From Pleurotus djamor (lineage: Eukaryota; Basidiomycota; Agaricomycetes; Agaricales; Pleurotaceae), in assembly GCA_029747585.1 (NCBI GenBank), contig JAPEVF010000629.1:1-26685 (forward strand): a stretch of 26,685 nucleotides of DNA, read 5' to 3'. The number at the start of each line of letters is the position of its first letter. Position 1 is the stretch's first letter. The translations under genes were made by a program, and so were the position numbers. A model generated the notes under the pieces. The model saw only the letters and a program-made list of their open reading frames with translations. It made no database searches and had not been told where the DNA came from. This document shows positions 9,899 to 17,881 of this stretch, piece by piece.

Positions 9899-11257
9899 GG
9901 TTTTACGGAAGAGAGGGACGAGGAGGACAAGTTCAGGCTGGTGACGGTGAGAGAACGTGGAGTGGCATAATGAATGGGCGCCTAATGTGGTGGACACGTC
10001 TTCCCTTAGGCGCTAGGCGCTCTGCCCCACACCGTCAACAAGGTTGCAACCTTGTTGTGCCTCCGAAGACCTGATGATGATAAGTATACAAGTTCATCAT
10101 GCTCGAGCTACTCGATATCTCTAGCCTTGTTGAAGCCCATAAAATCTGAATATTTATGTGGAACAATGAACAGGACGTTGGCTGAATACTGTTGTCGGCT
10201 CCAGGTCGATTCTTCGGTTTCAAGGCCATAATTAGTCAGTGTGAAGCTGATCTGTAGCCACCTTGAACTACTGAGATTCATTATTCAGGCAGACTATGAC
10301 TCTGAAAACATACATCGTTGACTCAGGCTCTAGACGAACGGATTTATATTCTTACCACTCGGCCCTCCCCGAACAGTGATTGGAACATGTGCTAGTATCT
10401 ACCAGCCAGACAGAGGATGCCATCATAATAAAAACGTCATTAAAGTGTGTTTTCTTCTATCCATACACCGGCCTCGGGCCACTCCCCCCTCGCCGAACGA
10501 CACTCTCCTGCGAGTCTCCAGGCACTCATGCATGTCATTTTTACTTGGGCTTACTCTCGATGTTTTTCCCTCACAATCTCGCACGCGAAGCTATGTTTGA
10601 AGGCTTCCGTACCTGGTACTTGGATTAGTCTTCTCCATCTTGAGTGCCACTCTGGATCCGTTAATATTCAGCGTTTACTGACATTCTTTCAGAACCTACC
10701 CTTTTCGAGGTCTCATCAGACTATGCCTTGGGTCAGGCTCAGGCTTATCTGGTGATGGTGCTGGTGCCGGCAACCTTCATGCCGAGCCCACTCTGTCCGA
10801 ACCTTTGTCCGAAGTCACAATCTGACCCCACGATGGCGGCCATGACAGAGGATTCACAAAACATATACATACCTCCCAACGGTCTTCGGGGACAATCACC
10901 GCGCCACAATCCCGAAGACAGGCAGTGGGACAAGCGTTCAACGTTCAACGTTCATCGTACACCGGGCATGGGTAGAGTACAGGAATGCCGTTGATGCCCG
11001 CCTTAGGTGCGCCGATGTCTAAACGCGGATTCATAGAAGACACGCTTTGATGAAGCTCCTTGGATTAAGCAATGGTATTTTGCCGAGATCTATCTTATCC
11101 GGTTGATGCTCTATCGAGACCAACTATACGCATGCTGCATGTGAGCACCGTGAGAGGGGATACGAGTAACTTGATGGCCGAAGCTCACAAGAAAGGTCGC
11201 GGCTACTTGGATCATTTCCCGTTCTCTTTCTACCTTTCTCTTCCACTTTCCACTCTC
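9899..11257. other. Intergenic region between Derlin and UstYa-like genes
   Basis: About 1.36 kb between two divergent genes. It holds a 22 bp perfect palindrome (10036-10057), a direct repeat of AGGCGCT next to it (about 10006-10020), and a short tandem of GTTCAAC-like units near 10936-10956. Open frames between 10376 and 10994 (+) are short, overlap each other and show no known motif. I see no gene in it. Confidence 0.5.
10036..10057. repeat. 22 bp perfect palindrome upstream of Derlin
   Basis: The half-site CAACAAGGTTG is followed at once by its exact reverse complement. The palindrome lies about 140 bp upstream of the Derlin start and about 1.2 kb from the UstYa-like start. A gap-free dyad of this length is a plausible site for a homodimeric transcription factor. 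No specific factor can be named. Confidence 0.7.
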
Positions 11258-12240
11258 ATGCGACCTCAGTCTGAAGAGTATCTCCCCCTTCACGCAGATG
11301 CCGAAGCCACCTTCAGTGACAAGATAGGTCTAAACGACCGTTCAGATGAAACCCTACGCGAAGAGAGGGTGCTACAGGCGGAGAGTCGACTCCGTCGGAC
11401 TCGATCCCGGCTTTGGTACATCATCATCGCCCAGGGCTGCATAATCGTTGGCTTGTTCATTGTCTTGATGAACCACTTGGGCCGTCCTGAGGATCACTAT
11501 CTTTATTGTACGTATCGCTCTCTCTTGTCACCGTCAGCTTGACCCTGAAACTTCGCTCCTTAGCCCCAGCAGAGGATGCCATCTCCTATAAATACTATAC
11601 ATTCTTCAATGGATTTACAGACGACGTATCTCCATTTCAGGTTCCTCCCTCTCCAGAACTGGATGAACGATGGGAGGATTTGTACAATTGTGCGTATAAT
11701 TCCTAGTCCTACTCTGTCTTTCGATTTGCCTTATCTTCGTGTTCAGTCGGCATATCTAGAATCCCCAAATCGCAAGCTGCGCATCTACCCAACTCAACGG
11801 AAGTCATACCCGGTGATGAAGACCACTACATCGTCGAGCTGGACGTGTTCCACGAGCTACATTGTTTGGTAATTGATCCCCATCATTTCTTCGGTCCAAT
11901 GACCTGCCTTACTGACCCGTACCATCAGAATCGTATCCGGAAAGCGCTGTTCCCTGCACACTATCCAGACGATACAATGGACGACCCACAGATTGCCGAA
12001 CACATCAGCCATTGTCTCGACAGTGTGCGTCAATCCCTCATGTGCTCAAGCGACGTTAGCACAATAGTATGGAAGTGGGACGAAAAGCATCATCAGGCTT
12101 TCCCCAAAGGCAGCGTCGTCCATCGGTGCAGAGACTTCGATCAGATTAAGGAGTGGGCTCTTGATCGTAGAACCGTAGAGAAGTATAATACTTCCAGACA
12201 CGTCGAGAGCGATTTGCCTGCACCGGCGATTTTGTATTAG
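11258..12240 (+). CDS. UstYa-like (DUF3328) membrane oxidase
   Basis: Member of the UstYa/DUF3328 family, which in dikaritin pathways (ustiloxin, phomopsin) oxidatively cross-links or cyclises ribosomal peptides. Exons 11258-11507, 11564-11689, 11747-11868 and 11929-12240 join in phase to 269 residues. A short charged N-terminus leads into one transmembrane helix (about residues 52-71, LWYIIIAQGCIIVGLFIVLM), then YSPAEDAISYKYYTF, VPPSPELDERWEDLY, and both family motifs: HELHC at 161-165 and HISHC at 191-195, followed by LDSVRQSLMC. Upstream in-frame ATGs exist at 11072 and 11132; 11258 was chosen because family members have a short cytosolic N-terminus. The Kex2-type repeat precursor lies 4.3 kb downstream on the same strand, with an amidase between. 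The family call is firm; its peptide substrate is inference. Confidence 0.9.
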
Positions 12241-13525
12241 GCACAGTTTTTCACTTCCGTGTCCTCCTGAATGTTCATTCAAATTCAAGGATAGCCTTTT
12301 CGATCGATCGTGGGGTGGAGAACTGCCAAGAGTCCCAAACGACTGCATGTCTGACCTCCGGAAGCTACGAAGAGAGTAAAAGCAGAAAGATATAAGTATA
12401 AGTAGCTTGGATGCCTTCAAGATGAGCAAGAATTGGGGGCCCATGGGCAGGAACTCCATCGTTTACTTCGCCGAGGTCACCGATCCCTATCTGAAGGTTA
12501 GGGGCAAATTTTCCGATTTCTCACAGTGGACGAACTCGTTTTCTCGCAGCGATCATTTGTCTTCAAGAACCTTGCATAACCAGTATGACGCTCTGGACTA
12601 TCTACATTGATTCTTGCCGGAATTTGTACCCGCTGGCTCGGCGCATCTTCACGACGACGTGAGTAAGATACTTTTTTGTCGCCGAAGTTCGTTGGTTGTT
12701 CGTTGGTGACCCTCAGTCTTAGAGTCTAGACACATAGTTGCATCAATTTCGGCATACCAAGTTTGTACAGCATGCTCGTTAACCGAACGTTAGAAGATGT
12801 TTGGCACGGCTCTGATGAGGTCGTTGATGAGGCCTTGAGGTCGTATCCGCATTTCGTCAACGGACGCGTACGCGCTGGAGGGTAATGACGCTGTGTAATG
12901 TGCCGACGGTTCTAGGATGTAAGTGAGATAACCCGTGGACCCCTGACGTCAAGCCGCCCGCCGTAAATGCCAAGCTTATCTTCGCCTCCCCTTACCACGA
13001 CGTTCCACACGCCCAAGGCCTCTGCGCTCTCGCCACCCCCTCCCAGTACCTTAACTGCGAAGTCGTCCTACTCTTTGGTCACCAATCATTTTTATCACAT
13101 TTCGTGCCTAGCACCGTAGGAGCCCCGACAAACGTTCAGTACCGATCTTTGCCGGTCTGGATGCCTGCCTATCTACTGATGAATAATCTGTTTGATTATT
13201 TCGGAAAATTCGGAAAATTCTGCATTTGTATATAGCTTCAGATAACAGGGATCGCTTTCGCTAAGGCCGAAAAAGTGGAAAGATAACGACGTTTTTACTG
13301 AGCGGTATCTGGCGTCGGTGGTTGTTGTTGAGCGGCAATGATCTCCCGGACACTCCACTATTTGTCGTTTTGATCAGAACGGGTCCTTCTGCCTATTTTT
13401 CTGGACAGTTCGGTACCTTCAGAGTGCCTTGACGCGTCGGAGGGTTGAGTCGGTCGCGATTACAAAAGGTTGGGGTTTGCCTCGCGTTTTCGTCAGTGAC
13501 TCCCGCGTCCAACTTGGTCAACAAG
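12241..13525. other. Intergenic region with unassigned coding-like fragments
   Basis: About 1.3 kb between the UstYa-like and amidase genes. It contains a short frame at 12407-12610 (+), an open stretch around 12770-12885 (+), and a 102-codon open frame at 12927-13235 (+). None joins to the others with convincing splice sites, and none matches a family I know. A 9-10 bp tandem (ATTCGGAAA repeated) lies at about 13198-13220. The last few hundred bases should hold the amidase promoter. Confidence 0.4.
12927..13235 (+). pseudogene. Unassigned coding-like fragment (possible gene relic)
   Basis: An open frame of 102 codons without an early ATG. It reads fluently as protein, e.g. VNAKLIFASPYHDVPHAQGL and YLNCEVVLLFGHQSFLSHF, but a stop lies directly upstream and no clear acceptor or start precedes it. 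It could be an exon of a broken gene between the UstYa-like gene and the amidase, or chance. I do not recognise the family. Confidence 0.2.
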
Positions 13526-15425
13526 ATGTGGAAAGTCCAAACCACGCTCTTCGCCTTCCTTTCGGTGGCTTATGGCAACTCGCTGGCTGCGGTTGATGCT
13601 CCCGTTCCGACCGCCAACAGCCTCTACTTCCCCGACCCGAAGTCTGCCGTCTGGCCCAACCCCAACGCGACCGAGCCTGCGGAAGAGACTTCGTCTGATG
13701 TCGCCCCCTTCCCCATGCCCAAGTGCTACGGTCTCACCTTGGAAGAGGCGACGATCGACGACATGCAGGGTTGGATGTCCAGCGGGAAGTTGACGGCGAG
13801 GAAACTTGCCCAGTGCTACATCGGGCGTATCAACCAGCTCAACGAATATGTCAAGTGAGTTCTTCGCGTTTTCCTTCTCCAACTCTCGCTAACTTCGCGT
13901 ATTTTCTTTCTTAGTGCTGTTCTTGAGCTTAACCCTGATGCGCTCTCGATTGCCGACCAACTTGACTATGAGAGGTCGTGCGGCAAAGTGCGTGGACCCC
14001 TCCATGGTATTCCTTTCTTGGTCAAGGTACGTGACGCGTCGTGTTCCTTGTCACATACGCGTTTGCTGACGAAATCTCCATTTATAGGACAACATCGCCA
14101 CCAAGGACAAGATGGAGACCACTGCCGGTTCTTACTCCCTCTTGGGTTCGATTGTGCCTCGCGACGCGCACATCGTGAAGCTCCTTCGCAAGCAAGGTGC
14201 TTTGCTTCTCGGAAAGGCTACTCTTGACGAATGGGCTTCCATGCGTACCTCGTACAAGTCCTCCGGCTACGCTGCACGTGGTGGCCAGTCCCGTAACTCT
14301 TACAACCTCTCGACCGCTCCTGGTGGATCTTCGTCGGGCTCAGCACAAGCCGTCGCCTCCAACATGATCCCCTTCTCCTTTGGTACCGAGACGGATGGAA
14401 GTGTCATCGGCCCTGCTCGTCGCGCCAATATCATCGGCATCAAGCCCACCGTCGGTCTCACCTCCCGCGCTGGTGTCGTTCCCGAATCTTTGAACCAAGA
14501 CACCGTTGGCTCTTTCGGACGTACCTTCAAAGACGCGGTTTACGCCTTCCAGGCCATCGTCGGCATCGATTCCCGTGACAACGCCACCCTTATCCAACAA
14601 GCACCCAAGGACGGCAACTACCTTCAATTCATCGCCAAGAAGGATGCTTTGAAGGGTCTTGTTATTGGCCTTCCGTGGTTCTCGCTTTGGAACCAGACCA
14701 GTCACATCTACGATATGCCCAAGCTCCTCGAAGTCGTCAAGGCCATCGAAGACGCTGGTGCTATCATCATCAACGGTACCGAGTTCCCTCACTACAAGGA
14801 TGTTCTCTCCCCCACCGGCTACACCTCCGACACCGGTCCCAACCCATACTGGACATCCGGCTACCGCACCAAGGTCGACTTCTACAACAACATTCGTGAC
14901 TACCTCGCCGAGCTCGAATTCTCGCACGTCCGCTCCCTCGAAGACATCGTTGCCTTCAACAACGAATACACCGGTGTTGAAGGTGGAGTCGTCGGTACCG
15001 TCGCGGGCTTCATGACCGGACAAGACAACTTCGATGATACCTTGCTCACTGGAGGTGCCATGAACGAGTCTTACTGGGAGGGCTTCGCGTACCTCGAGAA
15101 GGTCTCCAAGACCGAAGGTATCGACGCCGCCTTGTCATACACTTTCGAAAACGGAACCACCATCAAAATCGATACCCTTTTGGTTCCCTCTGGCGGCGGC
15201 TCCACCAACTTGCCTGCTACCGCTGGTTACCCCATGATCAGCATTCCTGCTGGTTTCCTTAACCCCCACGGTGTACCCGTTGGTATCTCCGTTGTTGGTA
15301 CAGCTTGGAGCGAGCCGTCTTTGATTCGTTACGCTAGCGCCATGGACGATCTTATTCGCGGTCGTACGAAGCCCACTTTCGTCAATTGGTGGTCGAAAGT
15401 GGTTCCCGTCGACTATTCTTTGTAA
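13526..15425 (+). CDS. Secreted amidase-signature enzyme
   Basis: Amidase signature hydrolase that would cleave carbon-nitrogen amide bonds through a Lys-cisSer-Ser triad. Exons 13526-13854, 13915-14026 and 14088-15425 join in phase to 592 residues. MWKVQTTLFAFLSVAYGNSLAA looks like a cleavable signal peptide, so secretion or vacuolar routing is expected. The catalytic lysine is K147 in GIPFLVKDNIAT, the cis-serine lies in PGGSSSGSA (about S228), and the nucleophile is S252 in GTETDGSVIGPA. The rest keeps family features such as IIGIKPTVGLTSRAG and AGYPMISIPAGF. An upstream in-frame ATG at 13445 would bury the signal peptide, so 13526 is preferred. Codon use is strongly C-ending, unlike most neighbours, which suggests high expression. 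The substrate is unknown; a role in peptide maturation with the neighbouring repeat precursor is speculation. Confidence 0.9.
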
Positions 15426-15889
15426 ATACACATCCATACATTGTCGCCGTTTCCCCTTAGAGTCTGAGATATGTTATTACGATGGACGCTGTGCTAGTAG
15501 AGTAGGTAAATATATCCTTTTGTGAACTATTTTCCAGAGCTTGGTCATGCTTGTTAAGTCAATCGTCTCAATTCTCGGTGCCCTCGGCCACCAAGTGCTT
15601 GTTCTCCACCGGGCTCGCTGAGCTTCAAGCGGTTCCTCTATGGTTTTCCCTAAAACCTCACCTGACTTGTCATTATCATCAACTCAGGTATTCATGCCTA
15701 GATAGCTGGTTTGCACCACAAACACGCTTCAATATCCGTCGGAACGGACGAGATTCGGATTGAGCCTGTTCAGTTGACTGTGTGATTGACTTCGATGAAA
15801 CCTGACATGGGAATATGTTGCCAATGACCTTGTTCGGCGTAGGTAATGATCGCCGATGCATTTGACTCGCAGATACCTTCTCTACAGTC

Positions 15890-16020
15890 AAGCATGCTGC
15901 CTTTCGTCGCACGGAAATGAGTGTTCAGCTCAAGGATCTCTTCCTAGAGGAAGTTCAGAGAGTGCGACACGATCCTCTCTCCTATCTCCTTCAGGGGCGG
16001 GAAGCCAATACCGTGCCTCG
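15890..16020 (+). pseudogene. Unassigned coding-like segment, possible exon relic
   Basis: After an acceptor-like CTCTACAG the frame reads KHAAFRRTEMSVQLKDLFLE, then EEVQRVRHDPLSYLLQGREA, and ends at a GT donor (GTAGGA, 16021). It looks like a bona fide amphipathic exon, but I could not chain it to a start or to a clear next exon. It may be part of an undetected small gene between the amidase and the repeat precursor. Confidence 0.2.
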
Positions 16021-16313
16021 GGTAGGAGTTGGTTGCCGGATTTGTGGCGTCGAACTTGCATGTTGGTTTGTCTCATGTGCGTATATCGTATCACCCCGAA
16101 GACAGATGTTGACACACGCCTCTTAGACTTTGTCAATTCCCACTACTGTTACCGTACTTTCTCAAGGCGCTCAACGCCCGTATTCCAGTCACGCAATACT
16201 TTGTCCTTCTCACACAACCAAGTCGTCGCAGAGCTCCTCGCTCGGTCATGTATTCGGTCTTGCATTTCAACCTCAGACTACCAGATGGTCGCTGTCTTCT
16301 CTGTCTCGCTTGA

Positions 16314-16338
16314 AGGATATCTACCTTGAAGATATCCT
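16314..16338. repeat. Perfect 9 bp inverted repeat, 7 bp spacer
   Basis: Arms AGGATATCT (16314-16322) and AGATATCCT (16330-16338) are exact reverse complements around a 7 bp spacer. It lies about 220 bp upstream of the repeat-precursor start, so it may be a regulatory dyad; no factor can be named. Confidence 0.5.
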
Positions 16339-16451
16339 CATTAGTAACCGTTGTGCCAGACTTCTCCGAGAGGAAGGAGGGACTTAGCTGAGGCTCAAGG
16401 AACGCCTTCACCAACGAGAGATCGACGAATCCGTATGTTGCTCGCTGGCGA

Positions 16452-16457
16452 TATAAA
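16452..16457 (+). promoter_or_regulatory. TATA box of the repeat precursor
   Basis: A clean TATAAA in GCGATATAAAGGC lies 104 bp upstream of the precursor ATG. TATA promoters in fungi often belong to strongly induced genes, in line with a secreted peptide precursor. Confidence 0.6.
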
Positions 16458-16555
16458 GGCTGGCTCTCATGAGCATTTGAAGAGCACAACCTTCTCCATT
16501 CTTTCTTACTACTGCTAAATCCTCATCGACATCGGTTTCTCCAACGCGCTTGACC

Positions 16556-17195
16556 ATGAAGCTTTCTACTTTTGCATCACTCCTGGCCTACGTCTCGCTG
16601 TCCACAGCGTTGGTCATTCCCCAGATCAAGGTGAGCTAAGTCTTGTTGCTCAGGCTTCAGACAGTATTTCTAACCAACCTATGCCAGCGCGACGTTGCTG
16701 TAACCGACGCGGTGTCAGTCCATTGCAACCGTCTTCTGCTTCGCATCTGACTTCTCTCTGTCTCCTATAGAGATGGCGATAACAATGGCTGGCACGGTGC
16801 TGAGAATCGCCGACGTGACACAGCTCTGGATAACGTGTTCGTTGCTCCCTTTCTTTGCAAGAACGCGTCCTTACTGACTGAGGTATTCCAGGGAACTTGA
16901 TAACAACGGCTGGCATGGTGTTGAGAACAAACGCGCCGTTGAGGCTACCGATGCCGTCGATGGCGACAACAATGGTTGGCACGGTGCTGAGAACAAACGC
17001 CAAGTCGATGCTGCTGTTGACGCTGTTGATGGCGACAACAACGGCTGGCACGGTGCTGAGGTTCGTCGTACGGTCGATGCGGTTGATGTCGTCGATGGCG
17101 ATAACAATGGGTGGCATCGACGTGCGGTCGAGGCTATTGACGCTGTGGATGGTGATAACAATGGNTGGCACGGTGCNGAAGNTANNCGANGCGTG
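16556..17195 (+). CDS. Kex2-processed tandem-repeat peptide precursor (RiPP/KEP-type), 3' end unresolved
   Basis: Putative secreted precursor cut by Kex2 into near-identical peptides. Exons 16556-16630, 16688-16713, 16771-16836 and 16892 onward join in phase. Residues 1-20 (MKLSTFASLLAYVSLSTALV) are a signal peptide; a Lys-Arg site follows at residues 25-26. Six units share the core DGDNNGWHGAE (unit 2: LDNNGWHGVE). Dibasic sites after the cores are RR(R), KR, KR, RR, RR, and in unit 6 an unclear pair. Spacers are acidic and alanine-rich (AVEATDAV, TVDAVDVV, AVEAIDAV). Trp codons lie at 16790, 16911, 16977, 17046, 17112 and 17166: 66-69 bp steps in coding sequence, and 54 bp where unit 5 lacks GAEV. 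Fungal KEP proteins, ascomycete alpha-factor and dikaritin precursors share this layout. The UstYa-like gene lies upstream. The frame is lost among Ns, so total copy number and the C-terminus are unknown. Confidence 0.8.
16771..17190 (+). repeat. Tandem coding repeats of about 66 bp (six units seen)
   Basis: Direct repeats with conserved GATAACAATGG-TGGCACGGTGCTGAG-type cores and more variable linkers. Unit length is 66 bp, 69 bp between units 3 and 4 (one extra codon), and 54 bp between units 5 and 6 (12 bp deletion). Introns interrupt only the first units. Periodicity in threes and conserved dibasic codons show selection on the peptide, so this is not a satellite or CRISPR array. Confidence 0.85.
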
Positions 17196-17239
17196 NACCG
17201 ATNCTACCTNNNGTCGTTGACGNNCNGACATTNACGCAN
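17165..17239. other. Low-quality N-rich junction, probable assembly collapse or chimera
   Basis: Sixteen Ns are scattered over 75 bases, not in one gap block. The left side still resembles the repeat spacer (CGA-N-GCGTG, ACCGAT, GTCGTTGACG), while the right side enters a DUF7729-like protein in a different frame (repeat frame offset by 2 relative to the downstream frame). Mixed reads from a collapsed tandem array, or two loci joined here, would explain it. Confidence 0.7.
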
Positions 17240-17881
17240 GCTTGTTCGAACGAGTTGGTGTCCTCGCCCGTACAGGCGGTTCGAGATTTCTACGCGGTTT
17301 TGTATTTAATCAAACCGTTCTTGAGCGCCCTTTGCACGAAGAACGACAACGGAGATTACTGCGTTATTAAATCGAAGTTGCCGGGCTCGAGTTCAGCAAC
17401 GCCGAGCGGTCTCAGCAATAACATTGCCAACACAGGCCCCGCTCCCTTGGACGTCCAGGATTACCTCGTCGCGAATCCCTCCCTTACGCGTCGTGCACCG
17501 ACCGCCGCCCTCGTTCCCAATACTACCACATATGCTGAAAGTGGACTCCCATACTTCTTCCTCAGTCCCGCCGATTCAGCCGACACCCTTTGCACCCCCT
17601 GCACTCGTAACATCATGACTTCCTACATCAACTACCAGTCATCCGTCCCCTACGCTGGTACTCTTGACCAGAGCCCGATATTCAAGCACCAGCCGGAATT
17701 GTACAGCGCTATCAGTGATAAGTGTGGAAGCAGCTTCCTCGGTGGTGCCGTTCAGGCCGCCGGTGGCCTTAAGGGGGGCATCTTGGGCAACGGTGCCCCA
17801 CGATCCCTTGGTGCAGAGTCCGCCCTCACGTTCGTTGCTGTTGCCTTGGGCGCGACAGCCGTCACCTTCTCCGTGCTGTAG
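17240..17881 (+). CDS. GPI-anchored DUF7729-like cell-surface protein, N-terminus missing
   Basis: C-terminal 213 residues of a secreted, probably GPI-anchored protein of the type common in Agaricomycetes (DUF7729-like). Recognisable features: ACSNELVSSPVQ, then DVQDYL, the cysteine motif LCTPCTRNIMTSYINY, CGSSFLGGAVQAAGGL, and a hydrophobic tail (ALTFVAVALGATAVTFSVL) preceded by small residues, as for a GPI addition signal. Family members start with a signal peptide and about 100 more residues with paired cysteines; none of that is present, since the upstream DNA is the N-rich junction and the peptide-repeat gene in another frame. Either the N-terminal half was lost in assembly or this is a real but unusual fusion. 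The function is unknown. Confidence 0.7.
   Translation, partial: ACSNELVSSPVQAVRDFYAVLYLIKPFLSALCTKNDNGDYCVIKSKLPGSSSATPSGLSNNIANTGPAPLDVQDYLVANPSLTRRAPTAALVPNTTTYAESGLPYFFLSPADSADTLCTPCTRNIMTSYINYQSSVPYAGTLDQSPIFKHQPELYSAISDKCGSSFLGGAVQAAGGLKGGILGNGAPRSLGAESALTFVAVALGATAVTFSVL

Larger units (their letters stand above)
15426..16555. other. Intergenic region upstream of the repeat precursor
   Basis: About 1.1 kb between the amidase stop and the repeat-precursor start. It contains one coding-like segment (15890-16020), a perfect inverted repeat (16314-16338) and a TATA box (16452-16457). Open frames at 16130-16387 (+) and 16133-16489 (-) overlap on opposite strands and match nothing I know. 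The last few hundred bases are best read as the precursor's promoter and 5' UTR. Confidence 0.4.

Noticed and set aside
14340..15023. 227-codon minus-strand frame inside the amidase gene
   Set aside because: Antisense shadow produced by the strongly C-ending codon use of the amidase.
16771..17190. CRISPR-like direct repeats
   Set aside because: The units are in-frame coding repeats in a spliced fungal gene, the spacers are themselves similar, and the organism is eukaryotic.
16650..17231. Long minus-strand open frame across the repeat array
   Set aside because: It is the antisense of the 66 bp coding repeats; the plus strand has the signal peptide, splice sites and dibasic sites.
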